A DNA stretch of 64,000 nucleotides from SIAQ01 sp963767835 (GTDB lineage Bacteria > Planctomycetota > Planctomycetia > Gemmatales > Gemmataceae). Shown piece after piece: positions 36,223 to 42,790 of this stretch. The stretch lies in the NCBI GenBank assembly GCA_963767835.1, contig CAVYFY010000019.1:248001-312000 (forward strand). Reading direction: 5' to 3'. Position numbers and translations under genes: made by a program. The notes below the pieces were generated by a model, which had not been told where the DNA came from, did not search any database, and worked only from the letters and a program-made list of their open reading frames with translations. How positions within the stretch are numbered: position 1 is the first letter of the stretch; every line of letters begins with the position of its first letter.

Positions 36223-36564
36223 TCAGTTAAGCAACTGCACCTGCGCGAGCGGCACAGACGCAGTTTGGCCTGGCGCTCCCAGCGGTTGCACCTCAATGGG
36301 AGGAATGCTCGCTCTGCCGGCGGGGGCGGCCATGGCAGCTTCGAGCGCCGGGTAATTTCGCCGCGCGCTCACCGTTTTGCTGATCGACGCTTTGGGCGAA
36401 TGCAATTGATCTGGGCTGACATGGATCAATTGATCGGGTTGCCCCTGCACCACCAGCCGTGCCGGAAGCAACCGCAATCCATTCTCGCGCACCGCCACCG
36501 CCCGATGAACGCCGTCAGCAATGTAGTACTGCGGCAATGCATTGGCGGATGTGGGCGCTGCCAT
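36223..36564 (-). CDS. ParB/sulfiredoxin-like domain protein, first gene of reverse cassette
   Basis: A 113-residue protein with the ParB/Srx-type signature YYIADGVHRAVAVRENGLRLLPARLVVQG (here at residues about 13-41, corresponding to the DGxHR motif of ParB/Srx nucleases and kinases). The C-terminal half is proline/alanine rich (IPPIEVQPLGAPGQ). DGxHR-fold proteins can act as nucleases, ATPases or CTP switches. With only 113 residues and no HTH it is not a chromosome-partition ParB. It lies 9 bp upstream of the unknown helical-protein gene, in the opposite direction to hemC, inside a block bounded by two hemC tails. Confidence 0.55.
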   Translation of the reverse strand: MAAPTSANALPQYYIADGVHRAVAVRENGLRLLPARLVVQGQPDQLIHVSPDQLHSPKASISKTVSARRNYPALEAAMAAPAGRASIPPIEVQPLGAPGQTASVPLAQVQLLN

Positions 36565-36619
36565 TCAGTTCCTTCCTCACCAACCGGCACAAAAAATCCC
36601 TCAACAGAATCATACCGAA

Positions 36620-36748
36620 AGTGAGCGCACGGCAAAAGGCAAGTCCGCCGACTTCCTCAGGCCGATGGAGCAAGCCGAGCCGCCGGGAATGGCGCTGGCG
36701 AATGAACTGCGGCAGCGCGGCGCGGATGCGGTGCTGCGGGCGTGTTGA
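36620..36748 (+). pseudogene. hemC: Second copy of the hemC 3' end (remnant)
   Basis: The frame SADFLRPMEQAEPPGMALAN ELRQRGADAVLRAC (written in two parts), ending TGA 36746-36748, aligns without gaps to the hemC terminus AADIAGPMEQAESIGIALAN... at 35757-35855. The shared CCGATGGAGCAAGC (35769 and 36662) and CTGGCGAATGAA (35802 and 36695) are at identical spacing to the stop. Nucleotide identity over these 87 bases is roughly 70% by eye, so the copies are not recent duplicates. It has no start or enzyme body and must be a displaced or leftover hemC tail. Confidence 0.7.
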
Positions 36749-36839
36749 TTTTCCGGGATGGATTTGTGTTGAGGGCGACTCGACATGCACGTATTATGTG
36801 ACGGGTGATCGAATCGAGGGTAAGTCGGCGGAGGGAAAG

Positions 36840-37360
36840 ATGATGCCACGATTAACGGTTTTTGCTGTCCTCATTTTCTTTTGCGCATGCAACAACGCGA
36901 CTGATGCTCCGAAACAACCTGCTATTGACAACAAAAAAAAAGATACGAAGGTGAAGCCAATGGACAAGCCCTTCTTGGTGCATCCCTCTGGCGACTTTGA
37001 AACGGCTGTAGACGCGATGGCGGATGCAATCAAGCGGCTGCGCGCGTTGCCGGAATGGGACAAGTGGATTACCTTTCAGGCTCAGGGGGAAGGGGGCCGC
37101 GTAGACAGCTATCATTTTGCCGCAATTCGGATGCGGCAAGGGATATCGCATTCGAGAAGCCACTTGATGTCGATATTCAAAAGGTAACGAAACAAGCGGG
37201 AGTTCCAGATTCCTGCTTGTCCAAAACCGATGGCGGCTATTCGGTCGCGAAAGCAACCCCAACTCAGGCGGCTCGTATTCTGGACGTTATCTTCCGCCAA
37301 TATTTGGGCATCCGGCCACACACCGGTGAAAAGGATTACGCGATCGGCGCCGAATGGTAG
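36840..37360 (+). CDS. Putative lipoprotein, frameshifted
   Basis: Starts at ATG 36840 or 36843 (GGAGGGAAAG upstream). The N-terminus MPRLTVFAVLIFFCAC looks like a lipoprotein signal, followed by a Lys/Asp-rich linker and a folded part (DFETAVDAMADAIKRLRALPEWDKW). The frame changes at about 37130; the remainder DIAFEKPLDVDIQKVTKQAG... to GEKDYAIGAEW reads in the next frame. Total about 173 residues. Function unknown; no family recognised. It is immediately downstream of the hemC-tail remnant and may have been transcribed from that side. Confidence 0.55.
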
Positions 37361-37385
37361 CGTCGCAAATTTATCCGCTGTACCC

Positions 37386-37470
37386 GTAGGGTGGGTCGAG
37401 CGTAATCGCGAGGCCCACCACGCGCCACCAAAGACCGGTGGGCCTCGCGATTACGCTCGGCCCACCCTAC
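37386..37470. repeat. Palindromic repeat GTAGGGTGGGNCGAGCGTAA
   Basis: Arms 37386-37419 and 37437-37470 are inverted complements over 34 bases with about one mismatch, around a 17-base loop. The family (GGTGGGCCTCGCGATTACGC) is dispersed in many bacterial genomes from several phyla by general knowledge. It occupies the spacer between the lipoprotein and VOC genes. Confidence 0.85.
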
Positions 37471-37529
37471 AATTCAAAAGCCGCTCTCTTGAACGACGCT
37501 ATCATTCGGCAACACCTGGGAGCACCACC

Positions 37530-38006
37530 ATGCAAAAAGTCACACCGTTCTTGTGGTTCAACGGGCAGGCGGAAGAAGCGGCTCGGTTTTATGTCGCTGT
37601 TGCCGGACTCGCGGATTGTGCGGATTGATCGGTCGCCGGCGGACACGCCGAGCGGGCCGGCGGGGATGGTGCTGACCGTCGAGTTCACGCTGGCCGGCAG
37701 CCGATTCATCGCCTTGAATGGCGGGCCGATGTTCTCGTTCACCGAAGCGGTCTCGTTTCAGATCGCGTGCGCGGACCAGGCGGAGATGGATCGGCTCTGG
37801 GCGGCGCTGTCGGAGGGGGGGGCGAGGAGAGCCGCTGCGGTTGGCTCAAGGACCGCTGGGGCCTGTCCTGGCAAGTCGTGCCCACGCGCCTGTTGGAATT
37901 GTTCAAGGATCCCGACCCCGCCCGCTCCCGCCGCACCGCGGAGGCGATGCTGAAGATGAACAAGATCATCATCGCCGATTTGGAGCGTGCTGCGGCCGTG
38001 CGTTGA
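37530..38006 (+). CDS. VOC-superfamily PhnB-like protein, two frameshifts
   Basis: Starts at ATG 37530 (MQKVTPFLWFNGQAEEAARFYV). The frame then changes at about 37603 (to SLLPDSRIVRIDRSPADTPS...FIALNGGPMFSFTEAVSFQIACADQ...) and again at about 37817 in a run of eight G, continuing CGWLKDRWGLSWQVVPTRLLELF to the stop at 38006. The joined about 158-residue protein matches 3-demethylubiquinone-9 3-methyltransferase-like/PhnB VOC proteins (metal-dependent dioxygenase-fold, substrate unknown). The G8 run makes a sequencing error the most likely cause. Confidence 0.8.
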
Positions 38007-38072
38007 GCGGGCCTACCATCGCTTGCAGGCTGGAGACAAGACGTTGAATGGGCCAAACCCAGGACCAGACAG

Positions 38073-38184
38073 GAAGGCTCACGCAGAGGCGCTAAGTCGC
38101 AGAGAGGAGGAAATCGCCGAAGGGCCCGGTAATCCGAGTCCTCTATCGATTTCTCTTTGCGGCTTTGCGCCTTTAGCGTGAGGC
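38073..38184. repeat. Inverted repeat CTCACGCAGAGGCGCTAAGTC
   Basis: Left arm about 38073-38106 (GGAAGGCTCACGCAGAGGCG...) and right arm about 38151-38184 (TCTCTTTGCGGCTTTGCGCC...GTGAGGCC) are imperfect inverted complements. This lies in the 404-bp space 38007-38410; the remaining part, 38187-38410, shows no coding frame or clear structure. Confidence 0.75.
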
Positions 38185-38410
38185 CATGACCGCTTTATCC
38201 GAAAGAACACGGCCCTCGCGAATTGCAAGGGCGCGCTACGAATTTTTCCCGAAATGCTTGAAATCGTTGATTTTCCGCAGGCTTCGTTCCTCGATTCACG
38301 AACATTCCTCGCGCACGGCAGCCTGTCCCATCATTTCGCGCTAGGAATCCCGCCAACCACAGGCACGGCAACCCGTTAGCATCGATTTCGGCGGCGCTAT
38401 GAATCTGGGC

Positions 38411-39052
38411 TTATTTTTTCGGCGCCGACACCACCAGATTGTCGAAGTAGGTTTGCGCGTCGGCTTTGGTCCACAAGCCGACCTTGCCCGCTTCCTTGAA
38501 TTCGCCGTCTTTCACGTCGAGCAGCATTTTGCCGTTGAACCAGCACTGGATGTGATCGCCCACCTGCACGACGCGGATGGTGTGCCAGGTATTTGCGGCG
38601 GCTTTGGCATCGGCGGTGCCCAGCTGCATGCGCTTGCCGGCAACCACCTTGTAAACGCGGAAATTGTCCTCCAGCGGATTCATTCGGCAAACGTAGTAAT
38701 TGTCGGCATCCTGGAAACGCCAAACCGGCCCACCGCCCTGATCTTTGTCGCCGGCGACCGCCTTGAACGACACGCTCAGATCGACATCGCCAAACTTGGA
38801 CGCGTCGGCAACGCAGAGATTGAACAGCGACGCCGGGCCCTTCGCCGTCTGTGCCAGCACCTTCGAGCCTTTTGGCGAGGTCTTGTCCTCCATGATCTTC
38901 CAGACGCTCCCCTCGGCCTTGCCGGTCTTGGTCGCGGTCCAGTGCGGCGGCAGCTTGCCAACCGTGCCGTTCTCGAAATCCCAGACCGTCGCCTTCTTGT
39001 CGTCGCCGGCAACCGGGGCGAACATCATCAGCACGGCACAAAGCGAATTCAT
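38411..39052 (-). CDS. Secreted DUF1080 / LamG-like beta-sandwich protein
   Basis: A 213-residue exported protein; the start at 39052 is preceded by GAGGAGAACGCC. The short signal peptide is LCAVLMMFAPVAG. The body resembles the DUF1080 (3-keto-disaccharide hydrolase / LamG-like) jelly-roll common in planctomycetes: VWDFENGTVGKLPPHWTATKTG, FGDVDLSVSFKAVAGDKDQGGG, WRFQDADNYYVCRMN, AAANTWHTIRVVQVGDHIQCWFNG, and the ending GLWTKADAQTYFDNLVV. It probably binds or processes a carbohydrate outside the cytoplasm. Monocistronic and divergent from the NHL gene. Confidence 0.78.
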   Translation of the reverse strand: MNSLCAVLMMFAPVAGDDKKATVWDFENGTVGKLPPHWTATKTGKAEGSVWKIMEDKTSPKGSKVLAQTAKGPASLFNLCVADASKFGDVDLSVSFKAVAGDKDQGGGPVWRFQDADNYYVCRMNPLEDNFRVYKVVAGKRMQLGTADAKAAANTWHTIRVVQVGDHIQCWFNGKMLLDVKDGEFKEAGKVGLWTKADAQTYFDNLVVSAPKK

Positions 39053-39145
39053 GGCGTTCTCCTCAGGCGGTGTTGATTCCTCTATGATCTGAATATCCAC
39101 CGTGACCACAATTGCAATGGGCCAACTCATCGATGGGAGAACACC

Positions 39146-40222
39146 ATGAACCGACGAACGCTCTTGACGGCTGCCATCCTGCTCTTGGCCGCGACCAACG
39201 CCGCGCGCGCCGACAAGCTGGTGCTGATCGCCGGCGGCGGCAGCGAGGCGGACAAGGTCGTCGCCACCAAGGCGAAACTGGTCGACCCATTCGGCATCGA
39301 TTTCGACAAGGCGGGTAACTTCTATCTCGTCGAAATGACGGGCGGCCGCATCCTGAAGGTTGATCCCAAGGGCATGTTGACTTGTATCGGCGGGACCGGC
39401 AAGAAGGGCCATAGCGGCGATGGCGGCCCTGCGCTCGACGCCAGCTTCAACGGCATGCATAGCCTCGCCGTCACCCCAGATGGCGCGATCTATGTTGCCG
39501 ACACCTGGAACAATCGCGTTCGCAAAATCGATCCCAAGACCGGCATCATCGCTGCCTTCGCCGGCACGGGCAAGAAAGGCGACGCCAAGCCCGGCGGCCC
39601 AGCCATTGACGCCGACCTGGGCGGCATCTATTGCGTCGCCTTCAACGCCGACTTCTCCAAGCTATATCTCACCGATCTCGACAATCGCCGCATCCGCGCC
39701 GTGGACATGAAGAGCGGCATCATCGAACTGATCGCAGGCAACGGCAAGAAGGGCATCCCCGACGACGGCGCCGATGCCAAAACCGCCCCGCTTTTCGATC
39801 CGCGCGCCGCTTGCGTCGATAGCAAGGGCAATGTCTACATCCTCGAGCGCGGCGGCCATGCCCTGCGCGTCGTCGATCCGCAGGGCAAGATTCGCACCGT
39901 CATCGGCACGGGCAAACCGGGCAACATCGGCGATGACTCCGACGCCCGCAAGGCCACTCTCAATAGCCCCAAGCACCTGTGCGTCGATCGCGATGACAAT
40001 GTCATCATCGCCGACAGCGCCAACCACATCATCCGCAAGTACATGCCCAAAGACGGCAAGATCGTTCGCCTCGCCGGCACCGGCAAGAAAGGCGACTCAA
40101 AGGAGGGCGGCGATCCGTTGAGCGTATCCTTCGATGAACCGCACGGCGTCTATGTCAGGTCGGCGGGAACGCTGTACATCGTGGACAGTTTGAACGGAAG
40201 GGTGTTTCGCTGGGAGAAATGA
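39146..40222 (+). CDS. Secreted NHL-repeat beta-propeller protein
   Basis: A 358-residue exported protein with signal peptide residues 1-22 (LLTAAILLLAATNAARA-D). It has six NHL-type repeats such as PFGIDFDKAGNFYLVEM, SLAVTPDGAIYVADTWNNRVRKI, LYLTDLDNRRIRAVD, ACVDSKGNVYILERGGHALRV and LCVDRDDNVIIADSANHIIRKY, each with the GTGKKG spacer that recurs five times. It forms a propeller, probably periplasmic, for protein or ligand binding. Divergent from the DUF1080-like gene; a palindromic repeat follows its stop. Confidence 0.85.
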   Translation: MNRRTLLTAAILLLAATNAARADKLVLIAGGGSEADKVVATKAKLVDPFGIDFDKAGNFYLVEMTGGRILKVDPKGMLTCIGGTGKKGHSGDGGPALDASFNGMHSLAVTPDGAIYVADTWNNRVRKIDPKTGIIAAFAGTGKKGDAKPGGPAIDADLGGIYCVAFNADFSKLYLTDLDNRRIRAVDMKSGIIELIAGNGKKGIPDDGADAKTAPLFDPRAACVDSKGNVYILERGGHALRVVDPQGKIRTVIGTGKPGNIGDDSDARKATLNSPKHLCVDRDDNVIIADSANHIIRKYMPKDGKIVRLAGTGKKGDSKEGGDPLSVSFDEPHGVYVRSAGTLYIVDSLNGRVFRWEK

Positions 40223-40248
40223 AATGACGAGCGAATCTGAGTCCAATT

Positions 40249-40351
40249 GAATCACGAAAACGCGAAAAACGAAACCACGAAAAAAACACCTGAGTGGCAA
40301 CGGTGCTCATTCATTTTTTTCGTGGTTTCGTTTTTCGCGCTTTCGTGATTC
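40249..40351. repeat. Inverted repeat AATCACGAAAACGCGAAAAACG
   Basis: Left arm 40249-40286 and right arm 40313-40351 (TTTTTTTCGTGGTTTCG...TTTCGTGATT) are nearly perfect over about 38 bases. It lies between the convergent ends of the NHL and di-haem genes and touches the stop of the latter (40354). With long A and T runs it is a good bidirectional terminator candidate. Confidence 0.82.
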
Positions 40352-40353
40352 CA

Positions 40354-42345
40354 CTAGCGAATCCCGTCACGGAAGCCGCGGATGGTAGGCTCCGGGTCGA
40401 TGACATCGGGGAAGCCGTCGCCGTCGGAATCCTTGAGGAATTCGAGGTTCAGGCCGTAGGCGGCGGGGATATTGACGCCGGCGCGGGAGATGATCTTGTC
40501 GCCGCGGATATTGCGGATCGGGCCTTCGATCTTGAGCGGAATCTTGAAGAGCCATTCGGGGTTAAAGCACTCGATGCCGGTGTCCACGCCCTGAACCTTG
40601 TAGTGCGGTTCGATCTTGCCACGGCCATGCAGATCGCAGGGGAGTTGGTCGGTCTGGTAGAGAATCAAGTTGCCCAGGAAGGCGAGGATCTGCCGGCGTT
40701 CCGTTTCGGACAGCTTGGCATAGCTGATGCGCGAATCGAGAGCTTCACCGCCATGCCGGCGGATGACGGCGTCGAGATCGAGGCTGCCGCCGTCATGGCC
40801 GTAGGGGGCGGTATGGCCGACGCCCCAGAGCGGGGCGGTTTTCCACATCTTGACGATGCTGCCGTCGAATTGCATCTGATAAAAGCCTTCGCCGACATCG
40901 TGATACTTGAAATCGCTGTAGATGCCGCGGATGGTATAGGCGCTGCGGCGCGGGACCATGCGCGTCCCCTTCTTGTCCTTGACTTTATCGGCGAGCAATT
41001 CGATTCTGCCTTCGAGGCGCTCGGTTTGGTCGTTCCAGGCGACTTTCAGATCGAAGAATCGGCGATCGCCCGCGAATTGCTCGGTGTAATCCTTGGCCCT
41101 GGGATTGCCAGGCAACAGATGCCAATCGGGCACATGGCAGGCCGCGCAGCCGACCTTGGCGAACAGCTTCTCGCCTGCGGTGACATCGGCGCTGGTTTTG
41201 CCGCGCGTCGGGGCCGGGTGGTTGAGCAGATACCATTCGGCGACATCGAGATCGCCTTCGGAGATTTCCTCGCAATAGCCGTCGCGATCGGGGTCATCGA
41301 GGCTGATGCCGGGCAAGCCGGTCTTGGTCGGAGCGCGCACGCCGCCGCGATCCTTCGTGGCCTGCGTGATGAATTGCTGGCAGCCGGGATTGGAGACGAG
41401 GGCGTGAGCGTCGCGCTTGACGCTGGTGTAGCTGGTCGGATCGTGCGCTTGCAGGCCGGAGTGGATATCGAAGGGGCCGGAGGTGAAGGCGCGGAGCGTG
41501 GTTTGCACCGGCGGGCGGAATGGCATGTACAAGTTGCCCCAGCCGAAGACCTGGATGTCGATCTGATAGCCGGCGACTTCGGGGTGCTTCAAATTCTTGG
41601 CGTAGGCGACGCGCTGGCCGTTTCGATCCACGTAGACCGGATAGATGATCGGGTTGAGGCCGGGAGCGCCGTTTTCATCTTCCTCGAAGCTGCCGAGATC
41701 AATCGCGATTCGGCCCGGCTCGCCCTCGGGAAGATTGTAGACGATCAGGCGTTTGCCCTTGGCTTCTTCCTTGGAAATCCAGCCGTCGCGGTTGACATCG
41801 GCAATCGCGTAAGCCTGAAGGCGGACTTGCTGGCCGATCATCTCGATCAGGCCGCCGCCGAACATGTGCGGGGTATTTCGGCCAGTCGCCCCGTTCTTGG
41901 GGATGGTGGCCCCGGCGCCGCCGTCGCGATAGGGAGAATTATGGCAGGTGCCGCACGAGTTGGTGTGGGAGCGGTCCATCATTTTGGTGGCGCCGTCGGG
42001 CAGGAGGACGCCTTCGATCTTGCCGTTGTCGCCGTAGACGCCGTCGCGTTCGCGGAAATTGCGTTGGGTGAGATTCTTGCCCCACATGTAGCCGAGCCAG
42101 GGATCGACTTCTTGGAAGTACATGGAGCCGCCGGGTTGCCAGGGATCGGTGGTGTGGACGACCCGGATGCGCGGCGTCTTGATACTCAGGCCGGCGAGAT
42201 CGCGCGGAATATCGATTGGATTGTCCAGCGAGTTGCCGGGCCGCTCCGTTTGCTGGGCGCGCACGAGATATTGGTGCGTGCAGTAGACCGTCGCCAGGAC
42301 GCCGAGGGTGAAGCCTGCCACGATCCAGAGGAATTTCTGTCGCAT
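40354..42345 (-). CDS. Exported di-haem cytochrome c peroxidase-like protein
   Basis: A 663-residue protein starting at 42345 (MRQKFL) or 42360 (MRDTIM). An N-terminal membrane anchor IVAGFTLGVLATVYC is followed by two c-type haem sites: SCGTCH (about residue 130) and GCAACH (about residue 403, in KVGCAACHVPDWHLLPG). The regions DPWLGYMWGKNLTQRNFRE, HMFGGGLIEMIGQQ and RSAYTIRGIYSDFKYHDVGEGF resemble the di-haem oxidoreductase (DHOR/MauG-like) family. A C-terminal DGFPDVIDPEP motif looks Ca-binding (dockerin-type loop DSDGDGFPDVID). It is likely a periplasmic redox enzyme or structural haem protein; substrate unknown. Confidence 0.82.
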   Translation of the reverse strand: MRQKFLWIVAGFTLGVLATVYCTHQYLVRAQQTERPGNSLDNPIDIPRDLAGLSIKTPRIRVVHTTDPWQPGGSMYFQEVDPWLGYMWGKNLTQRNFRERDGVYGDNGKIEGVLLPDGATKMMDRSHTNSCGTCHNSPYRDGGAGATIPKNGATGRNTPHMFGGGLIEMIGQQVRLQAYAIADVNRDGWISKEEAKGKRLIVYNLPEGEPGRIAIDLGSFEEDENGAPGLNPIIYPVYVDRNGQRVAYAKNLKHPEVAGYQIDIQVFGWGNLYMPFRPPVQTTLRAFTSGPFDIHSGLQAHDPTSYTSVKRDAHALVSNPGCQQFITQATKDRGGVRAPTKTGLPGISLDDPDRDGYCEEISEGDLDVAEWYLLNHPAPTRGKTSADVTAGEKLFAKVGCAACHVPDWHLLPGNPRAKDYTEQFAGDRRFFDLKVAWNDQTERLEGRIELLADKVKDKKGTRMVPRRSAYTIRGIYSDFKYHDVGEGFYQMQFDGSIVKMWKTAPLWGVGHTAPYGHDGGSLDLDAVIRRHGGEALDSRISYAKLSETERRQILAFLGNLILYQTDQLPCDLHGRGKIEPHYKVQGVDTGIECFNPEWLFKIPLKIEGPIRNIRGDKIISRAGVNIPAAYGLNLEFLKDSDGDGFPDVIDPEPTIRGFRDGIR

Positions 42346-42379
42346 GATGGTGTCTCGCATGATATTGCGAAAACAGAAT

Positions 42380-42472
42380 TTAGCCACGGATGCAATACGG
42401 ATTGAACACGGCAAGGAATTCGGAGTTTCTTTTCTCCATCCGTGTTTGCCCCGTGTTCCATCCGTGGCTGAA
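42380..42472. repeat. Inverted repeat, CCACGGATG family (copy 3)
   Basis: Left arm 42380-42416 (TTAGCCACGGATGCAATACG...) and right arm 42436-42472 (CCATCCGTGTTTGCCCCGTG...CCGTGGCTGAA). It is the third member of the family after 15903 and 26198 and is located upstream of the di-haem gene start. Confidence 0.85.
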
Positions 42473-42560
42473 TTCGCGTTTTCTTTTTTCGACCTTTCGT
42501 GATTATTCTTTACAATAAGCGTTTCCGAAATTCGCTACCAACCGATGGGGACATTGTATC

Positions 42561-42755
42561 ATGGTCGAAAAGAAAATTGAGCTTCGGCGCACCCGTGCAC
42601 GCCGCAAGAAGCTGACGAAGCTCAAGGACAAGCTCGCCAGGGCCAAGAATAACGGCGAACGCGAGACGGCGCTCAAGAAGATTCACCGCATCAGTCCATT
42701 CTGGATAGAGGCGAAGCCCGCCAATGAGGCGAAACCCGCCAAGGCCGCCAAGTGA
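42561..42755 (+). CDS. Small basic protein, DUF6800-like
   Basis: A 64-residue very basic protein: MVEKKIELRRTRARRKKLTKLKDKLA..., almost all Lys, Arg and Ala with a short PFW near the end and a final KPAKAAK. It begins at ATG 42561. It matches small basic proteins (DUF6800) that I recall as conserved in planctomycetes, with unknown role and possibly nucleic-acid or ribosome binding. It stands alone, 16 bp from the stop of the convergent WD40 gene. The call is tentative. Confidence 0.6.
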   Translation: MVEKKIELRRTRARRKKLTKLKDKLARAKNNGERETALKKIHRISPFWIEAKPANEAKPAKAAK

Positions 42756-42764
42756 GCCGACCGG

Positions 42765-42790
42765 TCCCTCGCTAGCGCTTCGGGTTGGTA
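42765..42790. repeat. Half-copy of the CTAGCGCTTCGGGTTGGTA repeat
   Basis: A single arm of the palindrome found complete at 62659-62717, TCCCTCGCTAGCGCTTCGGG then TTGGTA. It spans the stop codon of the WD40 gene: on the minus strand its bases encode the last residues TNPKR and the TAG (stop 42772-42774). Another half-copy is at 46448-46473. Confidence 0.85.

Noticed and set aside
40294..42405. A 703-residue frame on the plus strand
   Set aside because: It lies antisense to the di-haem gene and has low-complexity shadow composition. The minus strand has clear CxxCH motifs.
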